Assembly: GCA_024516155.1 (NCBI GenBank)
Contig: JAJJXM010000024.1
Span: 496,001 to 560,000, forward strand
Source of the DNA: Pyronema omphalodes
Lineage: Eukaryota; Ascomycota; Pezizomycetes; Pezizales; Pyronemataceae
Reading direction: 5' to 3'
Length of the DNA stretch: 64,000 nt
The position numbers and the translations under genes were made by a program. The notes beneath the pieces are model-generated. The model was not told the DNA's origin. It ran no database searches and saw only the letters and a list, made by a program, of their open reading frames with translations. Position 1 is the first letter of the stretch, and each line of letters starts with the position of its first letter. Below, one piece after another: positions 1 through 10,675 of this stretch.

Positions 1-128
1 TATCGTTTTTATCAAAGACAGCCTTATCCCAGATCATCGTCTCGCATTCCATTTCCTTACCGTCTTTCACATTCCCTTGTACACCAAGACATCCCTCAGA
101 TATAGCTAACGTTTCATCTCATCCTCAG
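1..128 (+). other. 3' part of thioredoxin intron
   Basis: There is no thioredoxin-like reading frame here. The sequence is pyrimidine-rich, has a branch-point-like GCTAAC about 20 nt before the end, and stops at TCATCCTCAG. The donor is not visible and probably lies outside the window. Confidence 0.6.
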
Positions 129-358
129 GTCCTTGTAGCGCAGTCGCCCCTCGAATCGCACAATTCGAGACCCTGTATACAGACGTGAAATTCTTCAAAT
201 TGGACATCGACAAATTTCAGGACCTCGCTACCACAATGGATATTCGTGCCATGCCGACATTCTTTTTCTATGTCGGTAGCCAGAAAGTCGATCAAGTGGT
301 TGGAGCAAATACTACCGAGATTCAGGCAAAGATTGAGAAGTATTCTGGAAGGAAGTGA
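129..358 (+). CDS. Thioredoxin, 3' exon only (5' part outside window)
   Basis: This is the last exon of a thioredoxin, a small redox protein that reduces disulfides through a CGPC active site. Translated from a phase-1 acceptor it gives (G)PCSAVAPRIAQFETLYTD, then FFKLDIDKFQDLATTMDIRAMPTF split over the next residues, and ends KYSGRK followed by TGA. The GPC half of the active site, the LDIDKFQDLA strand-helix and the cis-proline motif RAMPTFFFY are family hallmarks. The WC half must lie in an upstream exon: no Trp-Cys codon pair is present in bases 1-128, which read as intron with a branch-like GCTAAC near 106 and CAG at 126-128. The active site is therefore interrupted by an intron. Serine replaces the usual Lys/Arg after the second Cys. 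Family assignment is firm; which thioredoxin paralogue it is cannot be told. Confidence 0.88.
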
Positions 359-954
359 TGTAATTTGCTGGTCCGTGTTTCTGAAGCTGGCATCGCACGC
401 ATGTAAAACGTTTGGAGGTTGAGGCATAGATGAATATTATTAGTTCTGTCAACGTCTTTGAATCCTTGCTAGAGTGTGACATATCATCATTTTCAGCGTT
501 CACTCGTGGATATCGTACTGAACCTGGACATTGCAAATCCTACAGCTTTTTGGGTTACATGTCAGCAGTAATACTCTTCTCGTAGGTTGACAAGATACTA
601 TCTCCATTTCATATCTCCACCAACGGCTGCCCCCTCCGCCTCCTCTCCTAGGATGTGGACGTTTTCGTCATGTGACTCTTGAAGAACTACTATTATCAAG
701 TTCATTAGTAATATAGATCTAGGAAGTTGTGCATGTCGTGCTTCGAATTAAAAGTATTTCCCGTTCCGGTGTATGTATTGTAGTCAGAACATGGCACCCC
801 TAGGTTAACGAACGGGTAATTCCTTAATGCAAGCAGTCACTACGCGAACCGAAAGAGGAGTACATAGGAGAGTAGAGGAGCAGAGACGAGAGAAGAGCAG
901 CGAAAATGAGTGAAGAGGAACGGTGAGGACAGCAGAGGAGAGCAGCTGAGCGGA

Positions 955-990
955 GAGTTGAGAGAGGCGAGTTGAGAGAGGCGAGTTGAG
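955..990 (+). repeat. 14-bp purine-rich tandem repeat
   Basis: The unit GAGTTGAGAGAGGC occurs twice, followed by a partial third copy. It sits at the end of a roughly 150-base purine-rich strand (842-990). No coding role is visible. Confidence 0.8.
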
Positions 991-1286
991 AGTGACGAAT
1001 GGGAAAAGAGTAAACAGGGCTCCAAACCGTAATAACGAGAATGAAAACGAGCAGGAAGAAGACAAGCGGCAACAGGCCGAAGAGATAAAGTGTGCTCTGG
1101 GGCGGATCCCCGCAAGACTCCAAGGTAACAGCTGGAGCGTGGAGATAATGTATTCAGACTGTAGCATACGTCATAACCTTAAGGTTGGGAAGGTGAAAGA
1201 AAATTACAGAAAACCGAAACACTACGCGAACCACGGCCATTAACAACTAGCCATCGAAGAGATGGGAATTGTAGTCATACCCGTAA

Positions 1287-1305
1287 CCCCCCCCCCCCCC
1301 CCCCC
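1287..1305 (+). repeat. C homopolymer (19 nt)
   Basis: Uninterrupted run of C in the intergenic spacer. The length is prone to sequencing error. It is one of several long G/C runs in this window. Confidence 0.9.
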
Positions 1306-2642
1306 TCGGCCATTCCTAGTGGCCGGAGGACGCCTTCAGTTACGAAAATCCCCGAATGGGCCTATTCCCTATAATTGCATTCTAAACTCATCTATGTACA
1401 CTACTCATTGACCCGCTCGACGGTGGCCCCAGACATGCAAACACGCCCCACCCCCTGCCAACGGAACCTGCTGAGTTGTAAAAGATGCAAATGGATGCTT
1501 CTAGTCAACCCTTTTAAAACTCCCCCGATTACAATTCCGATGCAATTTTGCAAATCTGGTCACTATTTCCACAATCTCTCTGACGTATCTCCTTCCGCAG
1601 CAGCTCTATCTACCCTTGTGGTATCTCCGGTGTACCACCAATACCATCAATATGGATTACGAAATTCTATTCTCCTACTACTGTAAATGAACTAACAAAC
1701 CGGTGACGTATCCTGACGTTGTCCCCGCTGTCATCGGAAGACGTGGTAAAACGTCATAAGGGCGAAGACAAAGGCATTGGGGTGGACCCGAAACTAGTTT
1801 CAGTCTAGCTTCCCAAGACCAGAGGCGAAGAGTAGAATCGTTGCTAACTAATTGTGGAAGTTGCTATGCATCACCGGCGCTGGATACGGGGCTACCGTTG
1901 GAGAGCATTGTAACTGCGTATCTATAGAATCCAGAAGGCATTTTTAGATTTTTTTATTTTTGTTTTTTTATTTTATTTTTTTATTAGAATATACGTAGAG
2001 TGTAGTTCAATTCACAGAATGGCCTATTCCGTATTGTATAGATTGTCTGAGGCTGGTGGTCGTTGACTGTGATAGAAGTGTTATTTCATCGTGAACAGAA
2101 ACATGCGGGATCATGTGGGAGCACTCGGGTTTCAGTTGTCGGATTCTAGAAGTACTACGGAAAACCTAGTGAGAACGTCAAGGCAATCTGTCCAATGTCG
2201 GTAACAGGCTAGATACGCAAAACTCGGTTCTAGGTAGGGAGGCGGCTATGTCGTAATTCAAGCGAACACTCCGCGAACCGAATTCGTTGAATGCCATCAA
2301 CGATATAGCCATCCAAATTTCGTCATAACGAAAACAACCGCTGATGAGTTGCTAGTGATGCGGAGAGGAACGGAGTTTCTCCCAGATAATGGTACCCACG
2401 AATCATTATTCGTTAACCGCGTCGCTAAGTCATGTAAAGTCTGGCACAATTTCAACCTTTCGTCGTTGTGGGGGCGGTGACTTACTTAATTAATGACGTA
2501 CAATTTCGAATGTCATGTATTCATCCCCAAATATAAATACCCCAATATTCCCTCCCATTTTGAGAACCATCACCCCGCATTCAGTGAGGATCCTTCCGTC
2601 TCTTACAATTTCCTTGACTGACATAGAAGCAGAATTTGAGAA

Positions 2643-3719
2643 ATGTATTCATTCAAAGCAATCGCGATTGTCTTTACAACCGGCGCAGTTCTACTGCAGT
2701 GTGTTGTGGCTGTCGCCGTGAACGGCACTGTCGGAAACGACATCGAAAGACGGATGGAACATTCCGCAATCCGATGTGACCTCCCGGACCACCCGGACAT
2801 CGTCCCCGTGACGCCTCACCTTGACAACAAAGGCTGGGCTCACTCTTACGACCGTCCGTGCTCAGCGTAAGTCCTCTCGGCCCTTCCCGTCACACTCCGA
2901 GTGACAACCCATGCTTACATACTAAAAACCCAAACAGCGGCACCTGGTGCCCATACGCCTGCCCCCCTGGAAAGCTCATGAACCAGTGGAGCCCCACTGC
3001 GGTTGCCTACGTTCATCCCGACAAGGAGCAAGGAGGGCTCTTCTGCGGAGAAGACGGTGTCGCCCATGTACCATTCCCCGATCGCCCCCTCTGCGTCGAG
3101 GCCCCCGCCAAGCTCCCCACCCATAACCAGCTCGACGAGCACGTTATGATCTGTCAGACGGTTCTCCCCGGTGACGAGGGAATGCGTATCCCCAACCGCG
3201 TTGAGCCTAACCAGGTTCTCGGCCTCGCTGTTCCTGACTCCAGCTACTGGGCTGGCACCACCGCCAGTATGTACATCAATCCCCCCGGGGTTGATGTAAA
3301 CGATGCTTGTGTGTGGGGCAACAACACTTTCCGTGGTGGCAACGTCAGTATCTCCTTTCTCCCTTGATTTATTTCCCATTCGCTACACAAGAGAAACATC
3401 ACTAATATCCTCCACGTAGTGGGCCCCCTACACTCTCGGACTCAGCCTTCGTGATGACGGAGAGGTCTTTGCCAACCTCGGCTGGAACCCCATCTGGCTC
3501 GAGCCCGCCACCTACTTCCGTGATGAAGTTCCTTCCTTCGGTGCCCGTATCGTCTGCGAGGGTGTCGGGTGCCACGATACTCCCTGCGAGATCAACCCCG
3601 CCAACCCTGTCAACCAGGTCGTCGCCGGAGGTAACGGCATGGTTGGTGTCGGAGGTGCTGGTGCTTGCATCGTCACCGCTCCTAGCACTGCTCAGTTGAG
3701 ACTCGAGATCTTCAACTGA
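2643..3719 (+). CDS. SUN-family (GH132) secreted cell-wall protein, 3 exons
   Basis: Predicted exons are 2643-2866, 2938-3343 and 3420-3719 (930 nt, 309 residues), with GTAAGT...CAG and GTCAGT...TAG introns of 71 and 76 nt; phases agree. The N-terminus MYSFKAIAIVFTTGAVLLQC is a signal peptide. The mature protein has the SUN/GH132 hallmarks: GTWCPYACPPGKLMNQW spanning the first splice junction, FCGEDGVAHVPFPDRPLC, then ETVL-type MICQTVLPGDEGMRIP, and the Cys-rich C-terminal part with GARIVCEGVGCHD. Members of this family (Sun4, Sim1, Uth1, Nca3 in yeast) are secreted or wall-bound proteins linked to beta-glucan remodelling, septation and cell separation. The Ser/Thr-rich linker common in longer family members is missing, so it resembles the short class. 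The start is the only ATG directly before the signal peptide. The stop lies about 270 bp from the left inverted-repeat arm. Confidence 0.93.
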
Positions 3720-3989
3720 AGATATTGTTGTGGTGAGGACTTGGGAATTTTTGTTGTGTGATTTTGGTTAGTTTTGTTTTGATTTTTTGATTTTTTGATC
3801 TTCGGTTTTTGTTTTTGTCGACTTTCTTTTGGGTTGGTGGCGTACCCGGCGTTCAGGCGTTCGGGCGGTGAAAAACAGTTTTCCTTTGTAGATAATCATA
3901 ATGAAATGATTTTCCACATTGGAAATGCGGTGTGCGTGCTCGTTGTCTAGGTGGTAATTTGCTCCTGAATGTGAAGTTTTTCTGCCAAG
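3720..3989. other. SUN-gene 3' flank and outer edge of left arm
   Basis: T/G-rich 3' flank of the SUN gene with repeated TTTTTTGA units near 3776-3805, presumably 3' UTR. Homology to the right arm can be followed leftward to about 3990, where the window's right end is reached. The true outer boundary of the repeat may therefore lie anywhere in this stretch. Confidence 0.5.
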
Positions 3990-5433
3990 AACCGCAGCCT
4001 TACAAGTTGCAAGTACTAATAGGACTTCGACGACGACTTTTAATGGATCTTACGGAATGTAGCGGTACTAATCGATTTGGAATCATTGATCGATATGGTT
4101 TAGGAACTCTGGGCACCAGGCGTAATGTGGAACTGCACTGCATATACCATTCCAGAGACCATCTTCGAAGTGTTTGCACAGGGCAGTACTGACAGAGAGA
4201 TTGAAGGTAATACCGCTTCGAATCTTTCTATCACAGGAGAGATCTCGTTGACGATTATCCGGACTACCGGCTGGTGGTTACGATCAATATTATATTGACG
4301 ACGAAGTTGAGTAATTTTAGTGGACCGGTTTTATGACAATACAGACTGGAGTAGAAACCGCGAACCACTATTTAACACTCGCAGAATATATTAAGGTCCA
4401 CCGGACTGAGGAGAAGAGCAAACGGGTGTTTTCACCCTTTCCCCCATGGAATAGTGTCCCAAAACATCTCTCTTGTTCTCCCTGTCCATGGCTCTCAATA
4501 TGCGTAAACTTCCAAAGCCTGCCGGGACTGGATGATAAGTTGAACAATTCGTTGGAAGGCGTAACTAGACGACAATTTTTTTTCTCTTTCCGGTACTGTA
4601 TCGGAGCAAGTTGATAGCGGGACCTTGGAATAACAGCACAGAAGACCTACTATGGAAGAATGGTCAGTTACGTCGAAATACCTATTTTGCGCTATCTTTC
4701 AGTTTTCCAAGTTTCAAGTTTCACTGGCCTTTCAAGGCCTCAGCAATTTCAGCACTGTCTTCGAATTTCATCGTTCCCTCTAGGATCCTTCCACTATATC
4801 GTTGCGTTTCACACTCTCGTTTCGGGATGTACGTACTAGCCCAAAATCATTGCCAGCTATTCGACCAAGATTCTCACTGTTTTCATAGGACCACTGGAAT
4901 CACATTTCATTAGTATCCATTCGTCAGGATAACCCATTGTTTTCATGGGGATGAAGGGGTAAGGTATGCGGTAATTGGATTTGTATCTCGAGCAAGCGGG
5001 TGGTGTAAACATTGTAACCGTTCCATGCAGCAAGAATTTAGGTGGTAGAGTAATGTAGACGAAGTTCAGGGTCGGGGTCAAGACTGGTAGAACGTTCCAG
5101 AATGGTTGATCGATGGCAATGGGATTATGACAGGGTTGATGAAAGAAGAAATGGAATGTTCCGGAATATAGACTGATGACTGGGGGTTGTAGTGGGAGAT
5201 TTTCAGGTATGATAGAGAAAGTCAGAATGATGGAATATGATATATCCAGGGGTCCATGTTGGTGGTATGTGCGAGAGTTGGCTACGGGAGTGTTAAACTT
5301 GGGTATTAAGAACGCAGATCAAAAGAGTGACAATCCATCATGTTTGTATATCGTACATAGCATAGATTTCCAATTCTTAGAGGTATAAATACAAGCAATT
5401 TCTTCATTTCTAAGAATATGTATTCACACTCAA
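3990..5433. other. Outer part of left arm: diverged, gene relic possible
   Basis: This part matches the outer right arm (about 62560-64000) with many substitutions and indels, roughly 75-85% by eye. On the minus strand one frame stays open from about 5320 to 4857 (about 150 codons); it includes FWNVLPVLTPTLNFVYITLP and MGYPDEWILMKCDSSGPMK. The right copy keeps the same frame overall (indels +1, +8 and -3) but has a TAA at 62885-62887 and another at 63008-63010. It could be a decayed gene, a gene whose introns I cannot resolve, or chance. I recognise no family. Confidence 0.35.
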
Positions 5434-5583
5434 TGTGTTCGCCAGGGTTGTAAACTGGGCTAATGCGCCGCATCTGCACGGGTGTTCAACCTGGCTCCAT
5501 ACAGTTAGCGGTACGACCATCGGGGTTCAACCCTGCGTCAGTGGACCTGACTTCTTGTGAGGCGGTGATAAACATGAAGATTT
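5434..5583. other. Conserved island in the outer arm (left copy)
   Basis: About 146 bases here differ at only five positions from the right copy (about 62404-62549), while the sequence just outside differs far more. The island includes the adjacent short motifs GGGTGTTCAACCT and GGGGTTCAACCCT. On the minus strand two short frames run through it, one reading MFITASQEVRSTDAGLNPDG and another containing VEHPCRCGALAQFTTLAN, neither a known domain. It may be an exon, a structured RNA or a regulatory block. I tried to fold it as a tRNA and could not. Confidence 0.45.
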
Positions 5584-5940
5584 TCGGTAGAGTTTAAAAG
5601 TGGTAAATTGATGCGTGGTTTCCAGATTGTAATGACTGTCGATAGTGTACATGGCGTTGTATGAGTGTTAAGCATTAGCCTCGAGCGGTACTCATGATGA
5701 AAATATCTCTGTCAGCAGTCCTGTTATATACAAAGCCTCGTGAATTGTTTTTGAAGATGTTGAGGAAAAGAAAAGAAAAGAAGTCTTGTATTTGATTCAT
5801 TAACGCAACTAGCGTGGTTGGGAAGAGATGTACATCCGGTATTGAATGCAAACTGTAAATAAAATCATTGGGCCTGGCGGAATGGATTAATCTCTATCCA
5901 TATATCGAAATCACAGCAATTTATCGCTGCTCAATCCTTT

Positions 5941-6193
5941 TTAACCCGCTTCTCCCAGATCCGGGGGAACTTTGTGGCACTCCTTCGCTGTTTCTCCAGC
6001 CACTGTACAGTTCATACCAGGGGTGTTACTGTGGGTGCTGGTGTCTTGAGTGTGCTGCAGGTAACAAAAGTACTGCGCCACACTTCCTTGGCCAATTGCT
6101 GAATACCCGCAATATCCAGCTCCCAAACCTCCGCAAGCATCTCCTACTCCCTCTAACCCACCTAAACTCCAAGCTCTTTCTTTCTACTCACTC
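5941..6193 (-). CDS. Possible small Cys-containing ORF upstream of the large gene (left)
   Basis: The minus-strand frame is open from a TAG at about 6193 down to TAA at 5941. It reads through GAGYCGYSAIGQGSVAQYFC, then YLQHTQDTSTHSNTPGMNC and TVAGETAKECHK. The right arm holds the same frame on its plus strand (61859-62074) with a different C-terminal tail. There is no ATG before the conserved part, so a 5' exon would be needed. It lies divergently just upstream of the large arm gene and may simply be its promoter or 5' UTR. No family is recognised. Confidence 0.25.
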
Positions 6194-6271
6194 TTCACAC
6201 CTCCCATACAACGCTTCACTCTTCCCATCACACGCACCTTGTCTAAGTTCATATCATCAGCACTCATAACC

Positions 6272-9200
6272 ATGCCACCCGCTGAAAAGATCTCATTGAC
6301 GAAGAAGGTCTCAAACTTTCTAAGACGGAGGGCTGCAACTACCACTGGAAAAGACGCCTCAAGAAAACCCCCACGCGAAGGACGCGTCGAAACTAGTATG
6401 TTATCCATTCTATCACTCTTGCTGCCTTCCTCGCGTCACAATGCACGCGATGCATGTTCTGGATACCCTCAGCTTGGGATTGAGGGCTGAAAGCTCCTGA
6501 GTAGAACAACAATAACTTTCGATGATCGATATATCGGTTGTAAAATAAACGTGTTGCTGACATGAATAATAGTAGGAGATGATATTACGTCTACAGTTCC
6601 TCGGTCTGTCACGATGCCGGAAGGTGTGTATCCAAAACAATATATCTATCATTTGTGTGTCAGTACAGGAAACCTAATCGTTGGATAGAGGCCGTAAGGC
6701 AAGGACGGCATATGCGTAATTCGACGAGGCGTCAGCATATCGACTTCGATGTGACATGTAAGTGTTTCTTCCAAGTCCAAGAAACTTGCTTTATATAACA
6801 TTGGCTAACAACCCGCAGCTCAGGTTCCCCAACGACCTCAGGTAAGCACCCGCATTATCTGTTGGCTTGTTCTGCATCAAATCATGTTCACCCTTCACGT
6901 GGTTGTTTTGAACACTTGCTAACGCATGTCCATGTTAGATATCCGCGGCGGATGCGAGAGCCAATCGTATTCTCCGCCAATATAGTAAAAATATGGCGGA
7001 GTGGGAGATACGTGAGCGTGGGGACGGCTACAGGCCACCCCGCGCACGTCCTTCATCTTCAGAAGATGAAGATTCTCTGTTCTCCGCAGAAAGTACTGTG
7101 TCCATGGAGTCTGATGTGGACGTGGCGCCCAGGAGAATGCCTCCGCCGCCTCCGCCTCCTCGCCGTACGACTGGACGCGGAGTCGTTCCCCAACCTCCGC
7201 TGTCTCGCAGTACGACTGGACATAGAGGAGCTCCTCCGCCGCTGCCGCCTCCTCCTCGTAATACTACTAGTAGACCGGGAGCTGCTCCTCAGCCTGCACC
7301 GAATCTCCCGCCTCCTCTGCCACTCAGCGGGCCATATCCAATCCGCCCTCGCGTGAGTATACGGCAACAACCGCCTGATCTGTTTCCAAACTCCCCTCCA
7401 CTTTATCAGGTGCCTGTGGCTATATCGAGTGCCCGGCGTGTCATCGTGGGAAGGGAGCAAGTGAACCGGAACCTTGGTTCGTTTGCAAGGTCTCCGCCAC
7501 AGGAGACCTTTGGACCCTTTGCAGGCCGTGAGGTAGCTTTCTCGCCCCCTACGTGGTCACAGAATACTCCTCCTGTTCCTCCTCTCACACATTCCTATCG
7601 ACAGCATCCTGTATTCCATCCACAGCAACGATATCAGCAGCAGCAATCTATGGGTTCTGGTCGTCGCTATCCTCCACCACAAGCCCTTCCACCTCAGTTC
7701 TTCTCCCCAACGCAGGCACCACCTGCTACTTCTTATCGTCCGCTACAGCTGTCTCGCGAACCAGCAAGTATTGAACAGCAGGATATCGGCGTGGCTCGTC
7801 CTTATCCTCCTCCCCCACCACCGGCACCGGAACCTCGAGTTTGCCATTCTGTCTTCCACCCTGCCACGGTTGTTCCAGGCACCAACATCCTCATTCAGCC
7901 AGAGGATCAGAGAATAATGCGTCAACGTCTGAGAGAGAGTCGTTCTGGTAAGTTCGATCCCTTTGTGCCTATTGCCGTTGATGACGGGTTATCATATCGT
8001 GAGCAATGATGATTGGAAGGATTGTTGGCTAATTTATCTTGCAGAGCGTGAGCGGGATATGGCTCCTAATCCATGGTTTAATCCGGTCGACTATCGTAAG
8101 TGTCCTCCAGTTATGCCGGCTTCTTGAGCAGTGAACTGATGTATATGCAGATTATGACAGTAGCTCTGATGTGGAGTCCGGTGACGATTATCCGCATGAA
8201 ATGCCAGTCATTGATAACAGTATTGACGACGATGGCATCGACGAGTATGATCCGGATGCTGTAACCCTCAATGAGTATGGCCAGATTGAGGAAGCTGAGG
8301 ACGAGGAGGAAGAAGAGGACATTGATAATGCTTCCGAGGCTACCGGAAACCGCTCTGTTCATGACAGCAAGAGTGATGATGGTGATGATGGCGCCGGTCC
8401 TGCTACTTCTGGAAACGGCCCCTCCTCTGGAAATGGCCACTCCTCTGCCAGTGGCCCCTCCTCCGGAAAGGGCTACTCCTCTGGAAACGGCCCCTCCTCG
8501 AGACATTACCACTACTCTGACAACGGTTATTACTCTGGAACCGTTCACTCCACTGGTAACGGTTACCCCTCCGGCCAAGATGATTACTGTGGAAACATCG
8601 CCTCTGGAAACTCCATCTCAGGACATGATGTCTCTGTCCATGATGCCTCTACACATGATGCAGGCCACCCCCACCCAGGTAACGATAATTCCATCTTCCG
8701 CGGATCTTCCTCCTCTGTATACTCCAATGAGGATGTCTCTTCTATCGAGAATTACCACTCCTACCTCGCAAGAACCGTCGATAAAACCGAAACCAGCTCC
8801 GGAAATAATACTAAAACGGATGAAGGAGACAACGGATCTCCTCCTGATGATGCCTCTGCAAACGGTACTGCCCCTGGAAATGGTCCCTCTGAACATCATG
8901 CCTCTGGGAATGGTGCTGCCCAGCCTTCTGTATTTAACGATACCTCTGGCTCCCGCAAATCCTCTCCCACAGGATACTCTGATGACGACAAGTGCTCGAT
9001 TGAGGATTACCACGAATACCTTGAAAGAACTGTCGATTACACTGGAAACCGCTCTGGTCGTCACACCGAGAATGATGATGTTGCTGGTCCTGCTAACACT
9101 GGAAATGGTCCGTCTGAAAATGATGCCTCTGGACATGTTTCCTCTGGGCATACTGCCTCTGGACATGGTGCCTCTGCAATTGTTGCTTTTGAGCCCTCTG

Positions 9201-10675
9201 TAGGCGTCGATGACTCAAACTCCCGTGTATCTTCACCTACTGGATACACTGATGAGGATGAGTCCTCGGTCGAGGACTATCACCAATACCTTTCGGCAAC
9301 CGCTACTCACACTGGAAACCGCGCCGGTAATAAGACTGATAATAAAGAGGGCGCAGGTCTCGCTGCCTCTGGAAGCGATATCTCTCCTGGAAACGACGTC
9401 TCTGGTCATGGTGTCTCTGGACATGGTTCTGCTGAGCCCTATGCTGATAACAATGACTCCGGCTCCCGCAAATCCTCTCCCACTGGATACTCTGATGAGG
9501 ACGAGTCATCAATTGAGGACTACCACGAATACCTGACAAGAACCGCTATCACCGAGCCCCTTCAAAGTCAGCTCACTCCCAGTCCTTGTTCTCCCGCCAT
9601 TGCTGCTAACATCCAAGACCTTCCAGAGCGAGTTGAACATACCGAGTGCTCCGGATATGCTGACGCTTCCCACGACGAAGCCAACACCGCTCAGAATTCC
9701 CCATCTACGCGTCATGCCAATGATCCCCAGTCGCGTGCGGAAGCCAAGTCACCCAAAGCCTCCGGCCTAGTCAAGTCCTTCTCCCACAGCTCGACTGGCA
9801 TCACCACAGCACTCGGGGCCCTCTTCCGTCGCCGCACTCCCATGCTTGATGACAAACGCAACGTCGCCAGCATCAGCATCTTCGAGCAAGCCATTCTCTA
9901 CAGCCGCTTAGAGTTCGTTCTTACCACCACCACCAACAACTTCCTAATGCGTCACAGAGCGTATCTGAAACTCGATGCCGTTCGGAAGATTGTAGAAACC
10001 TGGGAGGCCGGTTCCTGGTCTTTTTGGGAGGGTAATAGAGTCCGTCATCCTCGTGTTGTGGAATTCATGTACCCCTTGAACCTCCAAGTTGCGTTGGTTG
10101 AAGCCCATACGGATATCTTCGTCGAGAAAGCATGCTTCGAATATCAAGGATGTCCAGTGTCGCAACGGCTTGCAGAGGAGATTATCGCGGGGTGGAAACA
10201 TATGGTGGCTTCCCTACCAACTCGTACTCTCCAGATGCCGGATTGCTTTGTTATTCAACATATCAAGACTGTCAATGCGGTGCTGGTCTTGTTGGGCAGA
10301 AACGCGGAGGATCCGACGGCTTCGACGTTGTGGCATCAGTCAGAGACGCGGATCATGGAGTTCCTCCGTCATGGACCGCACCAGCAGCAGTTTGGGCCTG
10401 AGTATGTGTTCGATGAGCAAGACGAGTACCAGCAAGAAGCCGAATATGATCAGCAAGTCTGGGACTACCAGCAAGCTGGGTACGATGAACAAGCCCAACA
10501 GGATATCGACTCCGGACACTGGGAGTACAACCGCACTGAAACCTCCACCTCCGAGACCGGTAGCTACTATGATGAGTCAATTGCTGACGACTACTTGGAA
10601 GACTCCCATTCTGACGGGGTTTACCCTGATGCTGACTTGGGCTTCATTGGTGATGGAAAGGAGTTGGCGTTGTGA
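6272..10675 (+). CDS. Large unrecognised arm gene, left copy (about 1,300 aa, multi-exon)
   Basis: Function unknown. The start is ATG 6272 with A at -3 (MPPAEKISLTKKVSNFLRRR). Firm exons are 6819-6841 (23 nt), 6939-7947, 8045-8095 and 8151-10675, all with consensus GTAAGT/GTAAGC donors. The first two exons are less certain. One model is 6272-6399 and 6597-6757 (1,298 aa). The alternative uses donor GTATGT at 6396 plus a 41-nt intron at 6628-6668 (1,283 aa). Architecture in order: a basic N-terminus; a proline-rich linker around 7135-7330 with runs of five to seven Pro, suggesting SH3/WW/profilin-type ligands; an acidic stretch; a Gly/Ser/Asn-rich repeat zone with four SSPTGYSDEDESSIEDYHEY-like units near 8704, 8960, 9230 and 9472; then a conserved helical domain of about 230 residues beginning SGLVKSFSHSSTGITTALGA; and an acidic Q/Y-rich tail ending GDGKELAL. 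No signal peptide, transmembrane segment, transposase or recombinase motif is seen. Confidence 0.8.
8704..9545 (+). repeat. Four in-gene repeat units (Y-S-D-E-D ... E-D-Y-H-E-Y-L)
   Basis: The unit core SSPTGYSDEDESSIEDYHEY recurs four times at spacings of about 249, 267 and 243 nt, separated by SGHG/SGNG-rich linkers. The first unit is the most diverged (SSVYSNEDVSSIENYHSYL). The acidic Ser/Thr context looks like casein-kinase-type phosphosites, which is inference. The right copy has the same four units, with linker indels. Confidence 0.85.

Larger units (their letters stand above)
359..2642. other. Intergenic spacer, thioredoxin to SUN gene
   Basis: I find no supportable gene in these 2.3 kb; the short open frames lack family resemblance. 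The stretch holds a purine-rich plus strand (about 842-990) with a 14-base unit GAGTTGAGAGAGGC repeated two and a half times at 955-990, a 19-base C run at 1287-1305, and a T-rich block near 1945-1985. A short motif, ACTACGCGAACC or ACTCCGCGAACC, recurs near 838, 1217 and 2267. The last few hundred bases should contain the SUN-gene promoter. Confidence 0.6.

Noticed and set aside
805..1167. Ser/Leu-rich minus-strand frames of 90-120 codons
   Set aside because: They come from the purine-rich tandem repeat read in reverse, with three frames open at once.
5500..5560. tRNA gene suggested by GGGGTTCAACCCT
   Set aside because: No A box at the right distance and no acceptor stem on either strand.
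8111..9166. Minus-strand and other-frame open frames over the large left gene (and 58770-59837 on the right)
   Set aside because: They are shadows of the Ser/Gly/Asp-rich repeat codons of the real gene: low-complexity Val/Ser/Arg or Met/Leu/Pro strings without domains.
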